NCBI GenBank assembly: GCA_947561395.2
Contig: OX387187.1
Location: forward strand, 5,586,976-5,650,975
Direction of reading: 5' to 3'
DNA from: Buxus sempervirens
Lineage: Eukaryota > Streptophyta > Magnoliopsida > Buxales > Buxaceae
DNA length: 64,000 nucleotides
Below are positions 55,501-64,000 of the stretch, piece after piece (position 1 is the stretch's first letter; each line of letters begins with the position of its first letter). Made by a program: the position numbers and the translations under genes. Under the pieces are notes generated by a model. That model was not told the origin of the DNA. It made no database searches and worked only from the letters and a program-made list of their open reading frames with translations.

Positions 55501-57079
55501 TTTGTTGGCACGCCGTCCCGTTTCGTCAATAAAAAATGAACAAATTTTCATTTCCCTCCCCTATTTCACCCGTTTTGTTCCGTTTCGCTCGGTACGCCGC
55601 CAAAAATCGTTAGCGATGCAATTAAGCGATTTTGCCCCTCAGAAACGCATCATTAGCTCGTGCCGCCGAAACTGTAAACACTGGTTTGAATATTGTAAGC
55701 CATTCATTTTCCAATAATTAATCCAAAATTCCTTAAAAAAAGACATTTAAACATTATTTGGTAGTTTGTGCTTTTAATTTAATTGTTCCATTATTTCCTC
55801 GTAGAGCTACATCAATGGTAACCTCCAGAGCCATAATTTTGGCTCATTGATTAGCTAACGGAACCAAAATTTTTGCATTTTAAGACTTGAGTGACATTAG
55901 GTTGTTACGAGCCAATTCAGGGTTTTTGTGGGGTCAAAACATGATCCTGTGTTCTTTTGAAACTTGATTAATATAGTCTGCGTTAGGGAGCCAACAGATA
56001 ATAATGGGCAAGAAGCAGTAGGTATATATTTTGAGATGACCTGTTGGTGGACTCGGGTGTGTGTATGTTTGGGGAGGGTTTGGTGGGTGGGAAAGAAACT
56101 GCACCTGCTGAATGATTTAGTTATTTTTATGTTGTGTTCTTCAAATTGGCAATTGGAGGTTTTAGAACATTCATTGATCTGATGGTCTAGTTACTCACAT
56201 GCATTTTGGTAATGACATAGCTTGGTCTTAGGCAAATTTACCATAGTAGTAGTCGGGAGTTAATAGTAACTATCTATTTTCTCTATGTTGATGGTATCTC
56301 AAACAGTTACATGGCCTTTAACAGCCACGTTTTAGTTTTCCAGATTAGATTCATGATGGTATTTGTAGTAATTTTATTTATGAAATATGTTTGAATTGTT
56401 GTTCTTCCTACAGTTGCAGGAATTAAAGGATGAAAACCTTCGTCTCTATGAGATTCAAAAGAAGGCATATTGGGACTTCAAAGCTCAAGATGATTCACAC
56501 GGTAGCCAAAAAGTTAGAAATGTTGATGACCCTGGTACTCCCGTAGTAACTGAGAAGCCTGATTATAATAGAAGCACTTTGGTCCTTGAAGATCTTCTGA
56601 TGCAGAGGGAATCAAGAGATGATGAGGGAAAAGGTAAAATTCTATTGTCTGATATCCAAAAAAATGGATCAAAAGCCATTGAGCCAGTCTTCCCACATTC
56701 CCCAGGAATCATACTTGAAGACTTGGTAGCAGATGAATCACTTGACCTTCACAGGCGAGTTGCGCTCTCACAAAGCCTTTTCAGTGCCGTTCTCTCTCTT
56801 TTGGTCGGAATGATCATATGGGAAGCTGAAGACCCCTGCATGCCCCTTGTTGTAGCTCTTTTCACTGTGGTGGGTATGTCTTTGAAGAGTGTGGTTCAGT
56901 TCTTCTCCACCATAAAGAACAAACCTGCTTCTGATGCCGTCACTCTGTTGAGCTTCAACTGGTTCATCCTTGGCACACTCACCTATCCAACCCTTCCAAG
57001 AATTGCCTATATGCTGGCACCACTAGCTCTAAGAGTTGCCAAGAGGACGGTAATCTGGCTTGGCATATCTCTATCATAG
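46547..57079 (+). CDS. Coiled-coil and multi-pass membrane protein, unrecognised host gene (3 supported exons)
   Basis: Exons 46547-46721, 51428-51627 and 56414-57079. Introns are GT..AG and phases agree (phase 1, then phase 0). The joined frame has no stop until TAG at 57077. Exon 1 gives ACNSRLYQHILHYYLHLDTA. The second exon and start of the third are an acidic coiled coil (EEDLKEQFQAAIKDCRVMES, LAELEEEHDLAIAKMELLEG, then LQELKDENLRLYEIQKKAY). A Ser/Asp-rich linker follows. The last 100 residues have two clear hydrophobic spans (LFSAVLSLLVGMIIW; MPLVVALFTVVGM) and a further hydrophobic C-terminus. This suits a tail-anchored or multi-pass membrane protein with a cytosolic coiled coil. I do not know its function. 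The 5' end is uncertain. The introns are 4.7 and 4.8 kb and contain transposons. Confidence 0.65.
48542..48549 (+). promoter_or_regulatory. TATA box of LTR C3
   Basis: TATAAAAG in GTGAGTATAAAAGAGAGAG, followed by a purine-rich leader. It is a plausible LTR promoter that could also give transcripts starting inside the host intron. Confidence 0.5.
49267..49552. repeat. Palindromic array in LTR C3 (TCGAGCG type)
   Basis: Repeated (T)CGAGCGCCC, TCGCTCGAG, GGCTCGAACGCCC and GTCGAGCGATAG. There is a larger palindrome, CTTGAGGTGTGGCTCGAGAG followed by CCACTTCAAG, near 49520-49549. It lies about 370 bp after the conserved AGGTAAGTGGCAACC block, the position where C2 carries its unrelated array. Confidence 0.65.
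52159..52484. repeat. Direct duplication, about 165 bp, two copies
   Basis: Copies near 52159 and 52330 share GCAAGAA.CCTC.AATGG, GGAACTCTTTCCTAAC and CTCAAAGATCTTACAGTTCT. They adjoin the LINE fragment and probably belong to its 3' part. Confidence 0.7.
52564..53536 (-). pseudogene. Degraded L1-type LINE, 3' part of the reverse transcriptase ORF
   Basis: Minus-strand frame 53536-53138 carries FQQYFLWEGVWGVKKDHLVK, then SQKELGGLKLGNIRAWNNAL, typical of the end of plant LINE RT proteins. Frame 52875-52564 has FLWKAPAPPQVLAFSWIVLL and a Cys-poor remnant of the zf-RVT region. The parts are in different frames with stops between, so this is a dead fragment. It lies antisense in the host intron. 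Confidence 0.7.
55425..55682. mobile_element. Probable hAT-type MITE, 258 bp
   Basis: Terminal inverted repeats AAGGTTTACCGTTTCGGTG on the left and, reversed, AGTGTTTACAGTTTCGGCGG on the right. Flanks GTTTGAGT (55417-55424) and GTTTGAAT (55683-55690) resemble an 8-bp duplication with one change. The interior is G+C-rich with GCATGCCGC and GGCACGCCG repeats. No ORF of interest. Confidence 0.5.
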
Positions 57080-58283
57080 AATGTATATAGAGTAGCAGCC
57101 GACAATTTCCTTCGGTATGTGGCTCTGCTGCCCTCTTATTTTTGTATTATGTAACTATGTGGATCAAAATATTTTGCTTTGTTCGGTGCTGTTTAGCTTG
57201 AAAGTACACTTTGATTTCTTTTATTTATGTTAAACTTCTATACTTGCAACAAGTTTCTGGAGGAAAGGTCTATTTGTATGTATATATCTATATATGTATA
57301 TATTGTGCTTAAAACAAGATGAAGAGACTGGTTCTTTTTCTTACTTGGTTTCCCCTATGAGCAAAAAATGGAACGTCCCTGCATTTGCATTATTTTGAAG
57401 TAGTTAAAAACAGTACCAGAAATTGAACCGACCACGGGAGTGAGTTTGTGAGTTTCTCTGGACTCTGGACTCAGAAAGACTTTATTGGCTCATTTTCACT
57501 GGTCTGGTTTGATTGTTGTCGACCTTATTGTTTGGGCAAAATATAATCGTTTTTCAAATTTATTTTTCTGAATAATGTGAAAAGATTTTAAGAAAATTGA
57601 GCCGGCTTTTGTAAAGTGTTGATTGATGACGTTAATAGTTAATACTTCATATTAAGAGGTGTTCAAATGAGATTTATTTGGGGTTTTGGGTCCCGAGTCA
57701 AATGGTTTATCTAGCGAGTCACCTGTTATTATGGTATAGCAATCATAATAGTGAAGTGAAGTAAGCGCCTTTCAACACTACCAAAAAAAAAAAGTAAGCG
57801 CCTTTCAAGGTAAATTGTGAGGAGGACGGTTTGGCCCCCGTATCTACTGATGCAATTTGCTGGGACATTGGCTTGAGGAGCTCCCTTGGAACTTCCCAAC
57901 GCATCCTCAAGCCCCCTGGCGTTAGATAGACACGGAGACGTGCGTCGGTCTCCTTCCTAGAATACAAAACCTGACGCTGGAAAGGTTTTGAGAATGAGAA
58001 GGAGGGTACCTTCATTCCAAGTCTCCAGCAATTGCTGCAAGTTGCAGAATCTCGCTTCAACCTTCATTCCAAAACTCCGGTAAGTTGGATCCTCCGCTTA
58101 ACCTTCATTCCAAACTCCTTGTTTTCACTACCTCATTTGAAGTTGCAACCTATCTCTGTAATCGCTGCAAGTTGGATAATCTCGGTGCAAATTTCATTCC
58201 AAAACCCCAGTAAGTTGGAGTCTCTTGCTGTAACCTTCATTTCTGATTCTTGGATGAAGGTTCTTCATGGTTTTCATTTGAAC
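57080..58283 (+). other. 3' flank of the host gene
   Basis: Likely 3' UTR to about 57300 (T-rich, TATATATCTATATATG). Further on, 58039-58090 and 58163-58214 are two copies of a block with GCAAGTTG.A.AATCTCG and CTTCATTCCAAAAC, each followed by GTAAGTTGG, about 124 bp apart. No coding sequence is supported. Confidence 0.45.
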
Positions 58284-60416
58284 TGTGAGACATGGAAAAT
58301 CAACTTAATGACTTTCTATCATCACACGGGATTCATAAAAATGAGGAGTCACTACCATTCAATTTTAGGTGTGAATGGACACAAAAATCATCAAATAAAA
58401 TACAAAAAACAAATCTAGATTAAAAATAATTCTACTTTAAAATAATAACCAGAGATGGGTAAGGAGATTAGATTATGAATAGGGGAAAGTGTTAGGCACA
58501 CCTATTCATCCACACAAGGTGGTTGCCAAATATTTGTTCATGCTAAAAAAATGTTTGCTAATAAAAACCAAATTAAAAGTATGAAAAAGAACAAAAAATA
58601 TGTACGGCCTTTTTTTTCATATGAATGGCCCAATTAATTCTGGATTATTCATATGAATATACCATCTTGAGGGTTTCATGATTGAGTGAAAAACAAGATA
58701 AAAAATCAAAGAAAGCGAATCTAAAGTAAAACACCAAAAATGATAAATTTAAATAAAATCCTTGAAATAAAAAATTAAAACCAAAATATTGAGGAACTAA
58801 ACCTGAACAATTTAGGGTACAGATCTAGTCAAAATCTCTCATTAATTGAGGGATCTAAACCGAATACACCCATGTTGATGAAAAACATCAAAAAGGAGAG
58901 TTTAGACCATAGGGTCTTCTCTCAAAAATTAAATAACTAAAAAATGATCTCCTAATGTGGAAGAATCAATCCAAACAGTTTTAGGGTACAGATCTGGTCC
59001 ATATTTCCCATTGGTTGAGAGACCTAAACCAGATACACCAAAAAATCATCAAAAGGGAGAATTTAAACCATAGGGTCTTTTCTCAAAAATTAAAATAGTA
59101 CAAAAACCATATCAGAATATTGGAAAATAAATCCGAATCATCTAGGGTACAGATCTAGTCTAGATTTCCCATTGGTTGAGAGACTTAAACCAGATACACC
59201 CAAAAATCATCAGAAGGGAGAGTTTAGACCATAAGGTCTTCTCTAAAAAATTAAAATAATACAAAAGTCACCTCAGAATATTGGAAAATAAATCCGAACC
59301 ATCTAGGGTACAGATCTAGTCCAGATTTCCCATTGGTTGAGAGACCTAAACCAGATACACCAAAAAATATCAAAAGTGAGAGTTTAGACCATAGGGTCTT
59401 CTCTCAAAAATTAAAATAATACAAAAATCACCTCATGAAAACTTAGAGGTTACTTTAAGGCTTCTGATTTCAGATCTACCATATAGATCATGGTAGATTC
59501 AAAATCCTAGCCTAATGATTAAAAACATGAATAAACATAAAAAGGGAGAAAACAATGTGAAAAATCGAAATCTAGGAGGAAAATGAGATCTAATGCTATG
59601 AACAGCATAGATCTATAGTATTCCTCCATATTTCATCAATAAGCAATCATACAATCTAAACAAAAAATTAAAATTACAGAGTTCTAAGATTACAATATAT
59701 GGGGTCTGCCCTACGGATCCACCTGTCTCCATTTCCTCTAACTCTCTCTTCACGTTTTACGGCTAGAGAGTAATCTTGAGGTACTTGGAAGTAGGTTTGG
59801 ATAACAACCACACACATAGGCCTTATTCTACAGAAGAAAGGAGAAGACAGAATAATCCTAGAACTTAAAAAAAGAAAAGAAGAGAAGAGAAGAGACATAC
59901 CTAGATTTTTGAAAGTAGTGAGGCAGGGGTTCCCTTCTTCACTTGGAGCTCTTCAATCTCCAATTTTTGGCCATTTGCTTGAGGGAAGGCCCTCTATTTA
60001 TAGGCAAGAGCTAGGGCAAAGGGAGCCCTAATAGTAGACATGAAAATATGTCTAGAACCCTCCAACTTAACCCTAATGCAGGGACTTGGAAGAGTATGGT
60101 TAATCTCGGAGGCTAAATTCAAGAATCCCCACTTTTCAGACAGAGGTAAAACAGCAAATAAGTGAAAACTCTCAGGATTTTCCAATTTGCAACAAAACAT
60201 TAGTATCCGACAAAACAGGTCGGATACAAACAAAACTCTGTGTCAGAAATTAAATTTGGGATACAAATAAACAAGTGTGTATCCGAAATATATTTTCAGA
60301 TACAAAGGGAGAACCTTTTATCCGAAATTTGATTTCGGTTACAAAAGAAAAACTTGTTTTTTATGATTTCAGCCAATTATTCATCTTCTTATACAATGTA
60401 ATTTGGGGTGTCTACA
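58284..60416 (-). mobile_element. Solo LTR F, Tat type, minus strand
   Basis: Plus-strand ends TGTGAGACATGG and GGGTGTCTACA, the same termini as element E and A LTRs. No PBS or PPT adjoins either end, so it looks like a solo LTR of 2.13 kb. Flanks TGAAC and AAAAC are not a clean duplication. Inside are four tandem-like blocks of about 150-165 bp with GGGTACAGATCTAGTC and TTTAGACCATAGGGTCTTCT (about 58800-59420). The TATA box is at 59995-60002 (minus). Confidence 0.75.
60203..60352. repeat. TATCCGA-type palindrome array in LTR F
   Basis: GTATCCGACAAAACAGGTCGGATACAAA is the best copy. Others are diverged, such as GTATCCGAAATATATTTTCAGATACAAA and TATCCGAAATTTGATTTCGGTTACAAA. In LTR orientation it lies upstream of the TATA box, as in the A family. 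Confidence 0.75.
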
Positions 60417-61162
60417 AAAACCTCTAGCAAAATGTTTTGTTTTTTTTTGAGTTCGTTCACTTCTAGAACCTTTGACCTTATTGGATGGGCTATCAGATTG
60501 GGTGCTTGTGTTACTTGCCCCGAATTGAGAGCACGTAACAGGCTTATGAATAGGTAAAGAACAATGATCTACCTTGCGTTGCTTACCTATTTTGAATGTG
60601 TAGGATACTTCAAAGGTATCCTGGCCTCCAAGAACAACGTAAGTTGCTTCCCCCAAATTAGCCGATCCATTCTTCATTAATTCTAAAGAATATAAATACA
60701 GTAATTGCTATGGTTAACAAACCTTATCACTTCCTAACAAACCTATCCCTTCCTACCTAATTGGGATAACAAGCCTATTCCTTAACTTATTCAATTTGAT
60801 CTACTAAAATAAAGATAACCCAAAATAATGATAATTGATTGTATGCACGTCCATACAACCCATTGGTGACTCTATCCAACGTGTAACTTCCCTATATTTT
60901 CTCAAGACTTGTAATGCAATATCACCTCCTTTATTCCCACGTGTCAATTTTAATTACCTATATGTTGAGGGTATTTCAATTTCCTATGTTATTTTGTTCT
61001 TAGTGATATTTGAATGTTAGAATGTTTCGTTTCTTGTTTTTTTTAGCTACATCTGTTATGCTAGTCCCTCTTTCAAGTTCAGGCACCTGACTTGATTGCC
61101 ATCTCTGTTACATGATTTGTTATCTTAACAAATTATTATTGTGTATTGAAAACGAGGTTTAT
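60417..61162. other. Region between LTR F and a small LINE
   Basis: A minus-strand frame (60677 down to about 60417) ends in the LTR and could be a fragment of an interrupted coding sequence, but I recognise no domain. The remainder is A+T-rich without features. Confidence 0.3.
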
Positions 61163-61182
61163 TTTCTTATCAAGCCTTCAGA

Positions 61183-61458
61183 CCCATATTTCCAAAGTTC
61201 CATGGCGTTTAGTTGGTCTGATTTCGGATATTAAACTCTGGTGTTCTAGATTTCAATATATTAGATTTTCTCATGTGTTACGGGAGGGAAATGGGGCTGC
61301 TGATTATCTCGCAAACTTCTCTTTGGATTCATACTCGTGTACCTGGCTTAGAACTCCACCACCTGGCATCCTTCCCCTGTTGATGGATGATGCTCGGGGT
61401 AGAGTGCACGTAAGACTTCATTAATAACAAAGCTTTCTGTTTTACTACCAAAAAAAAA
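61183..61458 (+). mobile_element. Severely 5'-truncated LINE insertion with RNase H remnant
   Basis: 276 bp ending in A9, flanked by identical 20-bp duplications TTTCTTATCAAGCCTTCAGA (61163-61182 and 61459-61478). The open frame has WRLVGLISDIKLWCSRF and FSHVLREGNGAADYLANFSL, matching the RNase H-like C-terminal domain of plant LINE proteins. The perfect long duplication and poly-A show target-primed integration, probably recent. Confidence 0.85.
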
Positions 61459-61478
61459 TTTCTTATCAAGCCTTCAGA

Positions 61479-62262
61479 GTTCAAAGTATCCGATACCTTG
61501 GATAAGTCAGGATTATGCAAAGTCTCCTATTCAGCAACATATCATGCACAATCACCTTAACCTTCCACATGCTACACAAACTCCATTTCTCGCTCTACTC
61601 TCATGGCACATCTTTGGTTCAGCATTCTCATCACTTACCCTTGCTTCAGCCTCCTCAATTTTCTCTGCTTTTGGACAAATATAATCTGTTGTGACAATCA
61701 AAGAGACGACATATAAGAAACACTATAGTGAAATTTGGATGAGGCCAAGATCCCAAAGGTAGAATAGATTGAAAGCACTTAAAGCCTGTTCCTTCTACCA
61801 ATCCCTAAAACTATACTAGTCAATATCATCACCCCACCACCCTCGAGCAAAGCCAACAATAAAAAATGTAACAAGCAATAGGACTTTAAAAGCAATTTAT
61901 TCATCAAGATGGATTAGGCATCAAGCTTCTCAACCTCAAGTTATTAAGTAGTTGACAAAAACCAAATTGGTACTTCTCATAAGCCATATGGCCAAGAATT
62001 TATTCCTCCCCCTATTCAAGGCTTATCCATGACTCATCCTCATTTCTAGACAAAGCTTGAAGTTAATAGATAAATGATAGCCTCCACCTCATCCTTTGAT
62101 TCTTGTATGGCCGTATGAAATCCATAATATCTACACAGTTTCCCCCCTTGAAGTTGAATAATGTTTGTTATGTTCAAAGCTTGGTACAAATAATTGTTGA
62201 ATTTTAAGTTAAGAATTAACAAGACTTAAAAAAAATGGTAAGATTGACTAAGCATGTTCTAT
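61479..62262. other. Unique A+T-rich region before LTR G
   Basis: No gene or repeat recognised. One T/C-rich stretch at about 61580-61680 and no open frame of interest. Confidence 0.35.
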
Positions 62263-62704
62263 TGTAGACATCCCAAAATTGCATGATTTATGATAAATCT
62301 TGAGGGAGAGAAATATTTTATTGGAATTTTCAATTTTTAGCATTGGATTTGAAATCCTTAACCCATTTGAATCCAAAACCATAAAGGAAAAAGCCCAAAT
62401 TCAATCTTTTGCGCAAAGTCAAACTTTTCTGGTTGAATTTTGTTGACTTTTGATCCCAAAAAATGAAATATTTTTTAAGGTAAGATTTCAAGATAATTTT
62501 TCCCGGTAATTAGGTTTTTAGCAATGTTATTGCATAAATGAATTTTTTGAGCCTTTAAATCTTAATGAATACCTTGGTATTAACATGTTGAATCTTTTTA
62601 CCTAACCTGAAAAACAAGAATTTAGCCTTGAACTGAAAAGTTGACTTTTTATTCACTTGGAATTTGGGTCTGGAACTGGAACTATTTTTAATGGATTCAA
62701 ATTA

Positions 62705-62728
62705 GGGGGGGGGGGGGGGGGGGGGGGG
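62705..62728 (+). repeat. G24 homopolymer
   Basis: Twenty-four consecutive G residues, immediately before the hairpin at 62738. Length is liable to sequencing and assembly error. Confidence 0.85.
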
Positions 62729-62737
62729 TTGTGTTTG

Positions 62738-62819
62738 CTTATTTACATGTAATATCTTAAGTAAATGGAGATTAAAAAATACGAGGACATTTACTTAAAT
62801 GATATTACATGTAAATAAG
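62738..62819. repeat. Large inverted repeat (hairpin) in LTR G
   Basis: Left arm 62738-62767 (CTTATTTACATGTAATATCT..) and right arm 62786-62819 (..TGATATTACATGTAAATAAG) are complementary with few mismatches, separated by an 18-bp loop. It could form a cruciform or a strong RNA hairpin. Confidence 0.85.
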
Positions 62820-62856
62820 TATTGCAACTGTGATGATGTTATTAATATGTGCTAGC

Positions 62857-62994
62857 CGCATTAAGTATGCGGATTGGTCTTGACCGCAATATATATGCGG
62901 TCAAGGCATGACCGCAATATGTATGCGGTCAAAGCATGACCGCAATATGTATGCGGTCAAGGCATGACCGCAATATATATACGATCATGCGCAA
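62857..62994. repeat. GACCGC/GCGGTC palindrome array in LTR G
   Basis: Four units of TGACCGCAATATGTATGCGGTCA or close variants (CAATATATATG), joined by AAGGCA or AAAGCA, with a diverged unit on the left (GCCGCATTAAGTATGCGG) and a decayed right end. It lies about 200 bp upstream of the TATA box at 63190, where the A family has its TATCCGAC array. Confidence 0.88.
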
Positions 62995-63189
62995 TTTTGT
63001 GCATTTTTGCAATTGTTCGATTTCTGAGCCTTATTTACACTCCTACCTCTCTCTAGGAGATGTGATATTCTATTTTTATTTTCCGTGGTTTATTAGATTT
63101 ACTCCAACTCATGCTTTGAAACTGAGTTGGAACATTCTAGAACCCTATTTTGGCATACCCTTGGGACCAACCATGCCCTTGGGTTTGCC

Positions 63190-63197
63190 TATAAATA
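63190..63197 (+). promoter_or_regulatory. TATA box of LTR G
   Basis: TATAAATA in TTTGCCTATAAATAAAGGGCC, homologous to the A-family LTR promoter core. Confidence 0.7.
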
Positions 63198-64000
63198 AAG
63201 GGCCTCACCTCAAGCAAATGACGGAGAATTGAAGCTAGAAGAGCTCCAAGTAAAGAAGGGAACCCCTGCCTCTCTACTTTCTCAAATCCAGGTAAGCTTC
63301 TCTCCCCTTTTCTTTTCTGTTTTTAAATTCTAGGGTTAGTCTGATCTTCTCCCTTTCTGTAGAATAAGGCCTACTTTGTGTTTGTAACCCCATACCTAAC
63401 TCGAAGTACCTCAAGACTCCTCTCTAGCCGTAAAACATAAAGAGAGAGAGCTAGGGGAAAAGAGAACAGGTGGATCCATATGATAGACCCCTATGTGTTG
63501 TAATCCTTGATATGTGTCTTTTAATACTTTGTTTGTATTATGTGATTGTTTATTTCTGAAATATGGAGGAATACCATGGATCTATGCTGTTCATAGCATT
63601 AGATCTCATTTTCCTCCTAGAGTGTTGATTTTTCCACACAACTACACCCACACCACATTGTTTTCTTTCTTTTGGTTATTATTAGGCTAGGATTTTGGAT
63701 CTACCATGATCAATATAGTAGATCTGAAATCAGAAGCCTTAAAGTAACCTCTAGGGTTTCATGAGGTGATTTTCAAGTTATTTTAATCTTTGAGAAAGGA
63801 TCCTATGGTCTAAACTCTCCCTTTTAATGTTTTCATCAACATGGGTGTAACTGATTTAGATTTCTCAACTACTGAGAGATCTGGACCAGATCTGTACCAT
63901 AGATTGTTCAGATTTAATTCCTTAATATTTTGTTAAAAGATTTTTAACTTTTATTATGTAGTTTCAAGATTTCAAGGATTTAACTTAAAGCTAGTTTTTT

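Larger units (their letters stand above)
51628..56413 (+). other. Last intron of the host gene
   Basis: 4.8-kb intron from GAG/GTAGTG to CTTCCTACAG. It holds a GTATGTATAT-type AT-repeat (51800-51870), a duplicated about 165-bp block, a LINE fragment on the opposite strand, a duplicated segment (about 54640-54960 and 55185-55780, sharing CCAATAAT.TAATCCAAAATT) and a MITE. The remaining sequence shows nothing recognisable. Confidence 0.55.
62263..64000 (+). mobile_element. LTR G, Tat type, running off the window
   Basis: Starts TGTAGACATCCCAAAATTG, close to the A-family LTR start. It shares the block TTTGCCTATAAATAAAGGG, GAAGAGCTCCAAGTAAAGAAGG, and the later stretch with CTCTAGCCGTAAAACATAAAG. 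It reaches the window end without an LTR terminus. It contains a G24 run, a large hairpin and a distinct palindrome array. Confidence 0.8.

Noticed and set aside
57743-58060. Minus-strand ORF with some basic residues
   Set aside because: No domain. It overlaps a duplicated non-coding block.

Overview
The window is nuclear DNA of a higher plant with a large, repeat-rich genome, probably a eudicot. The evidence is nested LTR retrotransposons of plant-only lineages, spliceable GT..AG exons, plant LINE and MITE remnants, and no bacterial gene organisation. About three quarters is transposon. I see no tRNA, rRNA or CRISPR array. The species cannot be named from the sequence.

Left part (1-33226). 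This is a stack of insertions that can be unpeeled by 5-bp target duplications. The oldest layer, element A, is the 3' end of a Ty3/gypsy Tat/Ogre-type element: internal region 1-365 and 2862-4295, then a 3' LTR in pieces at 4296-4755, 8430-8663 and 31482-33226. A same-family solo LTR sits at 366-2856. The broken 3' LTR holds an unrelated TG..CA LTR, C1 (4756-8429), and another, D (8664-9671 plus 31199-31481). Inside D lies the main object, element E (9672-31193, 21.5 kb). E is a young, nearly complete Tat-lineage element on the minus strand, with 1.79-kb LTRs, a PBS, a PPT, a gag-protease ORF (1210 aa) and a pol ORF (1208 aa) offset by one base at an A9 run. It also carries two spliced genes on the opposite strand between pol and the 3' LTR: a six-exon plant-mobile-domain (PMD) protein with one stop codon, and an intact two-exon DUF7745-like coiled-coil protein.

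The most interesting pattern is regulatory. E carries arrays of a short palindromic motif (CCCGTA..TACGGG) in both LTRs, ahead of each antisense gene, and in the 5' leader. Related LTRs in the window carry arrays in the corresponding LTR position upstream of TATA, but with different palindromes (TATCCGAC..GTCGGATA; GACCGC..GCGGTC). Element A also has its own palindrome where its antisense gene promoter should be. This suggests family-specific recognition sites that change quickly, possibly read by the antisense-encoded proteins.

Middle part (33227-42700). A short coding-like exon on the minus strand (33227-33358) is cut by element A. A degenerate chromovirus, B (34417-42303, minus strand), has about 449-bp LTRs and a broken gag/pol. 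Its RT is split by a further solo LTR, C2 (37359-40200).

Right part (42700-64000). A host gene on the plus strand encodes an unrecognised coiled-coil and membrane protein: exons 46547-46721, 51428-51627 and 56414-57079, plus candidate first exons near 42786 and 43109. Its large introns hold solo LTR C3 (47835 to about 51013), a degraded LINE (52564-53536) and a small MITE (55425-55682). Downstream are a Tat-type solo LTR F on the minus strand (58284-60416), a tiny recent LINE insertion with a 20-bp duplication (61183-61458), and a Tat-type LTR G (62263 to the window end) with its own palindrome array, a G24 run and a large hairpin.
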